Assembly (NCBI GenBank): GCA_035946625.1 | Contig: DASYZE010000018.1 | Span: 10,303-74,302 of the forward strand | DNA from: DASYXZ01 sp035946625 | Lineage (GTDB): Bacteria > Acidobacteriota > Terriglobia > UBA7540 | Reading direction: 5' to 3' | Length of the DNA stretch: 64,000 nt | In this document: positions 44,529-53,807 of the stretch, piece after piece | Position numbering within the stretch: the first letter of the stretch is position 1 | Layout: each line of letters opens with the position of its first letter | The notes under the pieces: generated by a model | Databases searched by the model: none | Told to the model about the DNA's origin: nothing | What the model saw: only the letters and a program-made list of their open reading frames with translations | Program-made: the position numbers and the translations under genes

Positions 44529-47500
44529 ATGATGGAGTCTTCTGAAAACCTCAATGAAATGCCTTTGAATCCCGATTGGAACCCTGAAAAGGCCCGCACC
44601 TTCGAATCCCCGCGCCGCAAGGCGCCGTGGATTCTCATCGCCTCCTTCTTGTTTCTAACCGCGGCGGTGACGGGCCTCGTTTGGCATGATTTGCGCCTGG
44701 CCTATACTGGCGCCCTCACGCACTGGAAAGTTTTGTTGACCAATTCGGCCAACGACCAGGTGAGCCTGGCCGCGATGTGGCTGCGCGAACGGCAAATGAA
44801 CGCCGAATTCATTGCAGAAAACCCCTCGACGGCTGGATTGCTGACCCATGCCGCCCAACACGGAAATAATGCGGAAATGCAGCAGAATGTGGATCGAGAC
44901 CTGAAGAGAATAACCGCTGTCAACGGCCTCCTGGCCGGAGTTGTGCTTGATCTCCAATGTCAAATCGTGGCCCGCGGGAGCACCGCCGGTGCCGGCGACT
45001 CCGACTTTCAGCCGGTCTGTGAAAAGGTATACCGCGATAAGAAGTTTCATGTTATTGCCTCTGGCCTGGGCACGGGTGAGGTCCGCCTCAGCATCGCCGT
45101 TCCGGTATTTACTGAAGCAAAGCTGTGGCCCTCCGGCAAAAAGATCCATCCCATTGCGGGCATGGTTCTCCTGGTCACTAATCCTTGGAAGACGCTCCTT
45201 CCCTTTTTCGTGCCGGGGGGCGAGCCCGCTAAGACTCTTGAAACCGCGCTGGTTTGGTCCCGCGGAAAAGACTTAGTCGTTTTTTACCCGGCCCGTGCGG
45301 CGCGCGGCGAAAAATCGGTGATCGTCCAGTCGCTGAGCGGCACGACGTTTGAAGCGCGTGCGGCCTCCAGAGGCGACCTGGCTTTTGGCGAATTTACGGA
45401 TCACCGCGGGGTACGGATATTGGGCGTTGCGAAACAAATCACAATGGCGGGAGACCACTTGGCGCGCATGATTGACCGGGATGAGGCCCTGGCCGAGTTC
45501 CATCATCGGATGGCTTTGGAGTTGCTTGCAGGGATTCTGTTGATCCTTTTGTTTGGGTTCCTGGCCGCAGGTGTGTACCGCCATACGGCTACCGAGGAAC
45601 TTATTGAGAAGCTGCATCAGCAGGAAGCGCTCCTCGCCCTTAAGAAAAATGTGGAGATTTCCGAGCAACGCTACCAGGCCTTATTTGAGAACGCCAACGA
45701 CGTCATTCTCACCCTCGACCTCGAAAGCAGAATCACTTCCATGAATAAGAGCGCGGAACTCGTCAGCGGATTCTCCCGGGAAGAGGCTCAAGGGCAAAGC
45801 GTTCTGCAGATTATCGCTCAGGAGCATCACGAAAGAATTCGCCAGATCGTTCAAGACCTGCTCGCAGGCAAGAAAGTTCCTTTGCACGAGGTTGCGCTCA
45901 ACGCCAAAGACGGCCGCCACGTACTCGTTGAAGTTAACCGCCAGTTGATTTACAAGGACGGCCAGCCGGTGGGTATTCAGGTCATCGCGCGGGACATCAC
46001 TGAACGCAAGCGCGCGGATAAAGAATTGCAAGAAGAGAAGGCCTTCTCTGATGCGGTGATGAAGAGCCTGCCAGGCGCATTTTATGTTATCGACAGGCAG
46101 GGCCGGCTCATGCGGTGGAATAAGGGCGCGGAGAGCCTGGGCTATTCCGGCCAGGAGTTGACCGCCATGGGTCCCGACGCCCTCATTGCTGAAGAGGATC
46201 GCGCGCTAATCGCCGCCAAACGGGAACAAGCGTTCGCCGAAGGCAGTTCCACGGCGGAGGCCCATATCGTCGCCCGGGACGGAAGGAAGATCCCCTATCT
46301 CTTTTCGGCCGACCGCGCCGTCATAGGTGAAAACGTCTATGTGATTGGGACGGGCATTGACATTACCGAGCGCAAACAAATGGTGGAAGCGCTTCGCCAC
46401 AGCGAGGAACGTTACCGGGAGTTTATTTCGCACACCGCCGAAGGCGTCTGGCGGCTCGAATTTGAGCAGCCGATTCCTGTGGACATCCCTGAAGAAGAGG
46501 TTTTCAGCCGCATGCGCCAATTCGGATACCTGGCCGAATGTAATGATGCGTTGGCGCGCATCCTGGGTATGAACAGCGCCGCCGATGTCGTGGGCGCTCG
46601 TTTTAATGACCTGATCCCCATCGCGGACGAACTGTGGAATGAGCGCGTCCGGTCGCTGATCCGTTCGGGATTCGTGCAAAGAACTCTCGAGTTCAATTTT
46701 GTAGACCGCATGGGAAATTCCAAGGAGGTGCGGAGGACTGAAATCCCCATCGTCGAGAATGGAATGCTCATGCGAACCTGGGGCATCACCCGCGACATCA
46801 CCGAGCGCAAGCAGATGAGGGAGGCGCTTCGAGCCAGCGAGCAAAGGTACCGAGACTTTATTGCCCACAGCCAGGAGGGCCTGTGGCGAATCGAGTTTGA
46901 ACCGCCCATCCCCGTGGGCCTGCCCGAGAAAGAAGTGGCGGCACGAATGTATTCGACCGGATACCTGGCCGAATGCAACGAGGCGCAAGCCCGCCTGGCA
47001 GGCTGGAACAACGTGGCGGAAAAAATTGGCGCCCCTCTGCGCGATCTTACGCTTCCCGCTGACCCCGAAGGCGTCGACCGAGTTTTGTCCATGATTCGTT
47101 CAGGATTTAAGCCCAGGGGCATTGAATTTCATTATGAAGACCGACAAGGCGTTCACCGGGACGTATTCCGGACGGAAGTCCCCGTGATCGAAAATGGATT
47201 GCTCAAGCGGACGTGGGGCATCACTCACGACATTACCGAGCGCAAGCGCGCCGAGGAGGCGCTGCGGGAAAGTGAAGAACGATTTCGGCAGATGGCGGTG
47301 CACAGCCCGTTTGCGTTTTTACTCTGGGACGTACGCGAGCGGCGGCACGCCTATGTGAGTCCAGCTTATGAAACCATTTGGGGACTTACTCCGGAGAGCC
47401 TTTACCTCGACGTTGACGGATGGAAAAAAGCCGTCCATCCCGATGACCGCGCGCGCATGGAAAGGCGGGTGCTTGGCGATTTTCAGTCGCACCCCGAAAA

Positions 47501-50500
47501 GGAGGGCATCGAGGATGAATTTCGCATTGTTCGACCTGACGGATCCATTCGGTGGGTCCAGATGCACAGATTCCCAGTCCGCAACGAGGTGGGAGACGTA
47601 TATCGAATCGGATTGATAGCCCAGGACGTTAGCGAGCGCAAGCACGCGGAAGAAGCTCTGAGGGAAAGCGAAGTCCGCTACCGAACTTTGGTTGATGATA
47701 GTCTGGCACTGATTTGCACGCACGCATTGGATGGCACGCTGCTATCCGTGAATCCCGCCGCGGCGGCAATTTGGGGTGGATCTCCCGAGGAGCTTGCCGG
47801 AAAAAATATTCAAGAATTTCTCACCCCCTCCGACAGGAAGTTCTATGGCGAGTATATTGAGCGGATTCGAACCCATAATTTGGACTCTGGGGTGATGCAA
47901 GTCTTAAGCAAGGCGGGCGAAAAACGATCCTGGCTTTACAGGAACATATTGCGCCATGAAGCCGGTAAGGAACCCTTTGTTCTTGGATTTGCTCAGGATA
48001 TCACCGAGCGCAAGCAGGCGGAAGAGGCATTGCGTGAAAGCGAAGAGCGCTTCCGCCAGATGGCGGAGAACAGCCCTTACATGTTTTGGCTTTTTGACGT
48101 CAAAACCGAGAAACTGCTCTATGTGAGTCCGGCCTACGAAAAGATCTGGAAGCGCAAAGTCGAAGACCTCTACGCCAGTCCCAGAATCTGGAGGGATTCG
48201 CTGCATCCGGATGATCGCGAGCGCGTCACCGCTGACTTCGACGCACGGGCCAGGGCAGAGGGATCTGAAAGCGAATTCCGAATCGTATTGCCTGATGGTT
48301 CGGTGCGTTGGCTCCATGGCCGCACCTTTCCACTTCGCGATGCTTCGGACCAGGTGCAACGCTTGGCTGGAATCGCCTACGACGTCACCGAACGCAAACA
48401 CGCCGATTTGGCCCTGAAGGCAAGTGAAGCCAGCCTTGCGGAAGCTCAACGAATCGGGCAAATGGGAAGCTGGGAATGGAATGCCCGCACCGATGAGGCC
48501 GTGTGGTCCGATGAGTTATACCGTCTTTACGGACTGGCGCCCGGTGCGATGAGTCCGACCGGTGATACTTTCATCAATCTGGTTCATCCGGAAGATCGCG
48601 AAGGAATCTATCTTGCTTCTGAAAAGGCGAACCAGGACGAGCAAACCTTGCGGGTGGGGTTCCGGGTCACCCGGACGGACGGCGAAGTGAGGTATTTCCA
48701 AACCCGGGCGGAAGTGGTTCGCGACTCTGCTGGAAATACTTTGCGCATGATCGGAACGAATCAGGATGTCACCGAGCGCGTTCGTGCGGATGAGGCTCTG
48801 CGCCAGAGGGAAAAAGAATTGGAGGAAGCTCAACGCCTAGCCAAGGTGGGCAGTTGGGCGATGGACATTCAGAGCCGCGCACTAACTTTGTCCGACGAGC
48901 TTTATCGCATCCTGGGCCTTGATCGCAACGGTTCTGTTCCGGATATCGAGACCATCGCGCGATGCTTCGCGCCTGAAACCTGGGCCCAAATTCAGATTGC
49001 AGGAGGCAAGACCACCGAAACCGGGCAACCCTTTGAGGTTGAAGGTGCGCTGAACTTGCCGGGCGGACGGAAAAAGTGGGTGCTTACCCACGGTGAAATT
49101 GAGCGCGACAGGAACGGAAATCCAGTGCGATATCGCGGTACTGCACAGGATATCACTGAACGCAAAGAGGTGGAGGAAGCGTTGCGGTCGAGCCAGGAGA
49201 TGTTCTTTAAGGCCTTCCACTCCAGCCCCGAGCCCATCAGCATCATGACTCTCGGCGACGGCCGGTTCATCGATGTCAACAAGGCTTTCTCCCATCAGCT
49301 TGGCTACGACCGCGCGGAAGTGATTGGCCACACGGTGGATGAACTGGGTCTGCAGCCGCTCGCCGGGCTGACCACTGAGCAAGTCCAGTTGTGGGAGCAG
49401 GGCGCTTTACGTGACTTGGAATTGGAGCTCTTCACAAAATTCGGGGAGGTGCGAACCGCCATCGTCTCTTTTGAGACGGTGGAGATTGGCGGCGTGCTCT
49501 GCATTCTTGCCCAGGGCCGTGATATCACTGAACATCGACGCGCTGAGAAGGCCCTCCGGATCAGCGACCTGCGCTATCGCGACTTCATCTCCCACAGTCA
49601 CGAAGGCGTTTGGCGCATCGAGTTGGAATTGCCGATCCCTGTGGAAATGCCCGCCGAGGAGGCCACCGAACGCATGCTCCAATTCGGGATTTTCGCCGAA
49701 TGCAATGACGCCATGGCGCGAATTTACGGCTTTTCGCGCTCGGAAGAGCTGGTCGGGAAACGCCTGGGAGAAATTATTCCCCGCACCGATACGTTGAGGC
49801 TGGAGTCGGCTCGAGCCGCGGCCAGGGCAGGATGGAAAAACAGGCAAGTGCAAATGCAGGCTTCGGACGCGGCGGGCAACACCAAAACGTTCTTGAGAAC
49901 GGAAGTTCCGATTGTCGAAAACGGGAGGGTGGTGAGAATCTGGGGCATCACGCGCGACGTCACCGAACTCACCGAGGCTGAAAACGCTTTGCGGAAGAGC
50001 GAAGCGAGCTTGGCAGAAGCGCAACGAATCGCGCGCATGGGAAGCTGGGAGTGGGACGTCTTGACCAATCAAGAGCAATGGTCTGATGAAATGTTCCGAC
50101 TTCTCGGCATGGAACCGGGCAAAGTGGAGCCGAGTCTGGAGGCGTTCCTGAATTTCGTCCATCCCGACGACAGGGAGGGACTTATCCTGGCGGGGGAAAA
50201 GGCGCAATTAGAACAACATTCACTTCAATATGAATACCGAGCGATCCGTACGGACGGTATCATGCGTATCTTTCGGTCGCGCGCAGAAATAGTCCGGGAT
50301 GCAGAGGGAAACCCTGTGCGCATGGTCGGGGCCACACAGGATGTTACGGAACATAGGCAGGCCGAGGAAGCGTTGCGTGTCTCGGAGGCAAGGTACAAGA
50401 CGCTGATCGAAGGGGCACCAGAGGCCATCGTGGTGGCTGACATGGACACACAGAAATTCATTGATTTCAACGAGAATGCCATGCACCTGTTCGGACTAAG

Positions 50501-52265
50501 CAGGGAAGACCTTCTTAAGGTTGGCCCGGTGGATGTCAGCCCCCCTGCGCAGCCCGACGGGCAATCCTCACGTGATGGGGCTTTGGATTACCTCAGGCAA
50601 GTGCTGGCGGGCGAAAGCCCCGTCTTCGAGTGGGTTTACAGAAGCGCATATGGCAATGAGATTCCATGCGAGGTCCGCTTGGTTCGCCTCCCTGCCGCCG
50701 GTCGGAACCTGGTGAGAGGAAGCATCACCGACATCACCGAACGCAAGCAGGCGGAGGAAGAGCGGTCACGGTTGGTCTCGATTGTCGAATCCTCGGGTGA
50801 CGCCATTGTGGGTGCCTCGCCTGAGGGTTTCATTACAGACTGGAACGCCGCCGCCGAGCGGGTTTACGGTTATACCGCCGAGGAGATCCACGGCAAGCAC
50901 GTATCGATCCTGGCCCCCTCAAGCGGGGCCAACGAAATTCCGGTCTTCCTGGAGAAAATCAATCAAGGAGAAAGAATATCTGATTTTGAGGCGGTCAGCC
51001 TCCGCAAAGACGGAACCGAATTTCCTGTCTCCATTACCATGTCGCCCATTCGGGACAGCCAGGGTGGAATTCTGGGGCTTTCGGGAATTATTCGCGACAT
51101 TACCTCTCGCAAGAGGCTGGAAGAGCAGGTGACCTTGTCGCAGAAAATGGAGTCCGTGGGACGGCTGGCGGGCGGTGTGGCGCACGACTTCAACAACATG
51201 CTCCAAATCATTCACGGCTACAGTGAGTTGGTGCTTGACGAACTATCACAAAATGATTCCTCGCGAGGACACGTCCAGGAAATCAAGAACGTCGTCGAAC
51301 GGGCGGCAGGTTTAACGCGCCAATTACTGGCCTTCGGACGCCAACAGGTTCTATCGCCACAAGTGATGGACCTGAACGTGGCCATCACCCACCTCAGCAA
51401 GATGCTGCGCCGTCTGATTGGCGAAGACATCAATCTGGAAATTCTCGAAGCCAAGAACCTGGGTCGCGTCAGAGCCGATCCCGGACAAATCGACCAGGTC
51501 ATCATGAATCTGGCCGTGAACGCTCGTGACGCCATGCCTAAAGGGGGCAAGCTCACCATCGAAACGGCGAACGTCCTGGTGGACAATACTTTTGCTCTGG
51601 GGCACTTCCCCATGGCGCCGGGCAATTACGTGATGGTCTCGGTCTGTGACAGCGGCATCGGCATGGACGCCCAGACGCAAGCGCGCATCTTCGAGCCCTT
51701 CTTTACCACCAAGGAGAAAGGGAAAGGCACTGGGCTGGGCTTGGCCACGGTCTACGGGATCGTTAAACAAAGCGGGGGATATATTTGGGTGCAAAGCGAG
51801 CTCGGCCGCGGATCAGCGTTTCGGGTATACCTGCCGCCGGTTAAGGATGCGGCCACCATAAAAGAGGTGAAGGAGGTTCGGCCGCTGAAGGGCGGGACAG
51901 AGACGGTGCTGCTGGTTGAAGACGAGGAGAACGTCCGCCTGTTGGTGCGCCGGGCGCTCCAAGCCAAGGGATACACCGTGCTCGAAGCCCAGAACGGCAA
52001 GGACGCGCTGCGAGTGGCGCGCCAGCACCAGGGCCCCATCCATTTGTTGATGACCGATGTCGTGATGCCCGGCATGGGCGGGCGGGAATTGTCCGAGCGC
52101 CTGATCCGCCTGCGGGGTGAGATGAAGACGCTCTATATGTCGGGCTATGCCAATGACGCCATCCATCACCACGGTACACTGAACCCGGGCACCGAACTTC
52201 TGCAAAAACCCTTCTCGGCAGATGTGCTGGCAACCAAGGTACGCGAGGTGCTCAAGAGTGTTTGA
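44529..52265 (+). CDS. Giant hybrid histidine kinase with 14 PAS modules
   Basis: A 2578-residue sensor. TM1 about 36-56 and TM2 about 328-349 enclose a ~270-residue extracytoplasmic domain (Cache-like, inferred). Fourteen PAS/PAC modules then run from about 376 to 2195, each ending in a DITERK-type linker (variants DVSERK, DVTERV, DITEHR, DVTELT, DITSRK). HisKA follows with the phospho-His in GGVAHDFNNM (about 2219), then HATPase (NLAVNARDAMPKGG, EKGKGTGLGLATVYG) and a C-terminal receiver with Asp in LLMTDVVMPG (about 2510). Modules 3, 4 and 11 share an unusual insert (PEEEV..RM..GYLAECNDA), and 8, 9 and 12 share a WEWD/SDELYR type. GGAGG precedes ATGs at 44529 and 44532. Confidence 0.93.
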   Translation: MMESSENLNEMPLNPDWNPEKARTFESPRRKAPWILIASFLFLTAAVTGLVWHDLRLAYTGALTHWKVLLTNSANDQVSLAAMWLRERQMNAEFIAENPSTAGLLTHAAQHGNNAEMQQNVDRDLKRITAVNGLLAGVVLDLQCQIVARGSTAGAGDSDFQPVCEKVYRDKKFHVIASGLGTGEVRLSIAVPVFTEAKLWPSGKKIHPIAGMVLLVTNPWKTLLPFFVPGGEPAKTLETALVWSRGKDLVVFYPARAARGEKSVIVQSLSGTTFEARAASRGDLAFGEFTDHRGVRILGVAKQITMAGDHLARMIDRDEALAEFHHRMALELLAGILLILLFGFLAAGVYRHTATEELIEKLHQQEALLALKKNVEISEQRYQALFENANDVILTLDLESRITSMNKSAELVSGFSREEAQGQSVLQIIAQEHHERIRQIVQDLLAGKKVPLHEVALNAKDGRHVLVEVNRQLIYKDGQPVGIQVIARDITERKRADKELQEEKAFSDAVMKSLPGAFYVIDRQGRLMRWNKGAESLGYSGQELTAMGPDALIAEEDRALIAAKREQAFAEGSSTAEAHIVARDGRKIPYLFSADRAVIGENVYVIGTGIDITERKQMVEALRHSEERYREFISHTAEGVWRLEFEQPIPVDIPEEEVFSRMRQFGYLAECNDALARILGMNSAADVVGARFNDLIPIADELWNERVRSLIRSGFVQRTLEFNFVDRMGNSKEVRRTEIPIVENGMLMRTWGITRDITERKQMREALRASEQRYRDFIAHSQEGLWRIEFEPPIPVGLPEKEVAARMYSTGYLAECNEAQARLAGWNNVAEKIGAPLRDLTLPADPEGVDRVLSMIRSGFKPRGIEFHYEDRQGVHRDVFRTEVPVIENGLLKRTWGITHDITERKRAEEALRESEERFRQMAVHSPFAFLLWDVRERRHAYVSPAYETIWGLTPESLYLDVDGWKKAVHPDDRARMERRVLGDFQSHPEKEGIEDEFRIVRPDGSIRWVQMHRFPVRNEVGDVYRIGLIAQDVSERKHAEEALRESEVRYRTLVDDSLALICTHALDGTLLSVNPAAAAIWGGSPEELAGKNIQEFLTPSDRKFYGEYIERIRTHNLDSGVMQVLSKAGEKRSWLYRNILRHEAGKEPFVLGFAQDITERKQAEEALRESEERFRQMAENSPYMFWLFDVKTEKLLYVSPAYEKIWKRKVEDLYASPRIWRDSLHPDDRERVTADFDARARAEGSESEFRIVLPDGSVRWLHGRTFPLRDASDQVQRLAGIAYDVTERKHADLALKASEASLAEAQRIGQMGSWEWNARTDEAVWSDELYRLYGLAPGAMSPTGDTFINLVHPEDREGIYLASEKANQDEQTLRVGFRVTRTDGEVRYFQTRAEVVRDSAGNTLRMIGTNQDVTERVRADEALRQREKELEEAQRLAKVGSWAMDIQSRALTLSDELYRILGLDRNGSVPDIETIARCFAPETWAQIQIAGGKTTETGQPFEVEGALNLPGGRKKWVLTHGEIERDRNGNPVRYRGTAQDITERKEVEEALRSSQEMFFKAFHSSPEPISIMTLGDGRFIDVNKAFSHQLGYDRAEVIGHTVDELGLQPLAGLTTEQVQLWEQGALRDLELELFTKFGEVRTAIVSFETVEIGGVLCILAQGRDITEHRRAEKALRISDLRYRDFISHSHEGVWRIELELPIPVEMPAEEATERMLQFGIFAECNDAMARIYGFSRSEELVGKRLGEIIPRTDTLRLESARAAARAGWKNRQVQMQASDAAGNTKTFLRTEVPIVENGRVVRIWGITRDVTELTEAENALRKSEASLAEAQRIARMGSWEWDVLTNQEQWSDEMFRLLGMEPGKVEPSLEAFLNFVHPDDREGLILAGEKAQLEQHSLQYEYRAIRTDGIMRIFRSRAEIVRDAEGNPVRMVGATQDVTEHRQAEEALRVSEARYKTLIEGAPEAIVVADMDTQKFIDFNENAMHLFGLSREDLLKVGPVDVSPPAQPDGQSSRDGALDYLRQVLAGESPVFEWVYRSAYGNEIPCEVRLVRLPAAGRNLVRGSITDITERKQAEEERSRLVSIVESSGDAIVGASPEGFITDWNAAAERVYGYTAEEIHGKHVSILAPSSGANEIPVFLEKINQGERISDFEAVSLRKDGTEFPVSITMSPIRDSQGGILGLSGIIRDITSRKRLEEQVTLSQKMESVGRLAGGVAHDFNNMLQIIHGYSELVLDELSQNDSSRGHVQEIKNVVERAAGLTRQLLAFGRQQVLSPQVMDLNVAITHLSKMLRRLIGEDINLEILEAKNLGRVRADPGQIDQVIMNLAVNARDAMPKGGKLTIETANVLVDNTFALGHFPMAPGNYVMVSVCDSGIGMDAQTQARIFEPFFTTKEKGKGTGLGLATVYGIVKQSGGYIWVQSELGRGSAFRVYLPPVKDAATIKEVKEVRPLKGGTETVLLVEDEENVRLLVRRALQAKGYTVLEAQNGKDALRVARQHQGPIHLLMTDVVMPGMGGRELSERLIRLRGEMKTLYMSGYANDAIHHHGTLNPGTELLQKPFSADVLATKVREVLKSV

Positions 52266-52477
52266 GAGGCCATGATGGGTCAAAAAGGGGCAAAATGATA
52301 CCCTCACAAAAATTGTGCTCCAAAAACCTGCCTGCAAACCATGTAATTGCCTGGACTTAGAATAAGCTGTGACGGGTGTGACCCGTGTTACTCTTGTGAC
52401 GATTTCCGGGTCACACCGCCCTGTGAGTACTTATAGGTTAATATATCATAGATAATATTATCCCGCTCCGCTCTCCC

Positions 52478-52714
52478 TCACCATTCTCCTCGCCCCCGCC
52501 CCAGTTTCCGCCCCGCCTCCTGCCCGATGGCATCAGGCCGCCCGCATTTCGCGCTCGCTCCCTGCACCTTCCCGATGAGGCGGACGCTGTGGCTCAAGCT
52601 GCCACCCGTAGAAGAATAGGCGCCGGTCACGAGGAGCTTATAAGCGCCCGGCGCGCTGCCGGGATTCCCGCCTCCGCCACCGGGCGCGCTGCCCGCAACG
52701 TGTACGCGCAACAA
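52478..52714 (-). pseudogene. Remnant of an Ig-like repeat surface protein
   Basis: The minus-strand frame contains GSAPGAYKLLVTGAYSSTGG then SLSHSVRLIGKVQGAS. This resembles the 'GTPAGTYTLTVTGT..GSLTHSTTVTLTVQ' ending frequent in large secreted Acidobacteria proteins, with a divergent tail. No upstream portion or start is recognisable, so it appears to be a decayed C-terminal fragment. Confidence 0.4.
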
Positions 52715-52770
52715 TGGTAACGTGATGGGGTTTTATTACTCGTCGGCGCGGACCGCTCTCTCGGGACCGG

Positions 52771-52856
52771 TCATTCCCGCGCGAGCGGGAATCCAGCCCG
52801 TCGCCGTCGCCTTTGCAAAGGCTTGCGAAGTGGATTCCCGCTTGCGCGGGAATGAC
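52771..52856. repeat. Dispersed GGAATGAC-type palindromic repeat
   Basis: GTCATTCCCGCGCGAGCGGG and CCCGCTTGCGCGGGAATGAC form an inverted pair around a 37-base centre. It is the best-formed copy of the family in the window. Confidence 0.7.
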
Positions 52857-53006
52857 AATGCATGGACGCGCCGGGGGCCGGATCAACATGTAACAAATAT
52901 TTAACTTGACAGCTATCGTACCGATATGCCGTAATGCGCACCTGTCGATTGGCACTATAACTGAGTGAGACTATCTGCCGGGTGAGTTTTCAATCGGAGG
53001 TGCCCG

Positions 53007-53807
53007 ATGTCACGCTCTTTGGCCCGCATCGTTTTTTTCGTTCCACTGGTACTTACAATTTCCCAGGCGCAGGCAACCGCTCAAACCATTTCGCCCGGCG
53101 TCACGCTGGCCTCGCAGTCTTTGCAGGCCGCAGTGGGCAGCACAACCCTGACAGACGCCACCCTGCAAGGCACAGTGAATTACACGGCCGGGTCGGACGA
53201 GGAGAGCGGGACGTTCACGCTCGAAGTGAAGGGCAACCAGGAAAGCAAGCTGGCGCTGAACCTGAGCGGCGGCCAACGCACTGAAATTCGGCAATTGCAA
53301 GCTGGGGCGCGGGTAGACACAAGTGGCGTGGAGCACCCGATGGCGCTCCACAACTGCTGGGTGGATGCGAGCACGTTGTTCCCCACCTTCAGTGTGTGGG
53401 GCGCGCTGAATGACCAGCAAGTGGCAACCGCCTACATTGGGCAAACCGTCTGGGAGGGCGCGACGGTCGATCACCTCCAGATCTCCCGCGTGGTGCCAAC
53501 CGAAAGTGCGGCGATGACCACCGAGATCCAAAATTTGAGCGCCGTGGACCTCTACCTGGACGCAGGAACTCATTTGCCCGTCGCAGTTACTTTCAACGCG
53601 CACCCCGAGAGCGATCTAAACATCAACTTTCCGGTCGAAATCCTGTTCTCCGGCTATCAGAAAATGGACGGCGTCGTTGTCGCGACACACATCCAGAAAT
53701 TGGTTCAGGGGACGCTGACATTCGACTTCTACGTTTCCAGCGTCGCCATCAACTCCGGCATTCCGGACAGCGCGTTTTCAGTTCAAGCCGTCCAAGGAGG
53801 GAACTGA
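53007..53807 (+). CDS. Secreted hypothetical protein coupled to rhs1
   Basis: A 266-residue protein with a signal peptide (IVFFVPLVLTISQAQATAQ) and a beta-rich body, for example YTAGSDEESGTFTLEVKG and FPVEILFSGYQKMDGVVV. The pattern is reminiscent of lipoprotein-carrier-like folds, but I do not recognise a family. GGAGG precedes the ATG. Its TGA overlaps the ATG of the Rhs gene by one base, and AAGGAGG for that gene lies within its last codons. Translational coupling suggests it acts with the Rhs protein, perhaps in its passage through the envelope. Confidence 0.7.
   Translation: MSRSLARIVFFVPLVLTISQAQATAQTISPGVTLASQSLQAAVGSTTLTDATLQGTVNYTAGSDEESGTFTLEVKGNQESKLALNLSGGQRTEIRQLQAGARVDTSGVEHPMALHNCWVDASTLFPTFSVWGALNDQQVATAYIGQTVWEGATVDHLQISRVVPTESAAMTTEIQNLSAVDLYLDAGTHLPVAVTFNAHPESDLNINFPVEILFSGYQKMDGVVVATHIQKLVQGTLTFDFYVSSVAINSGIPDSAFSVQAVQGGN

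Larger units (their letters stand above)
52266..53006. other. Intergenic region with inverted repeat, gene remnant and dispersed repeat
   Basis: It contains GGTGTGACCC (52375-52384) paired with GGGTCACACC (52408-52417) after the kinase gene, a protein-fragment frame on the minus strand (52478-52714), and a GGAATGAC-type repeat at 52771-52856. AATCGGAGG just before 53007 is the next gene's ribosome-binding site. Confidence 0.5.
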
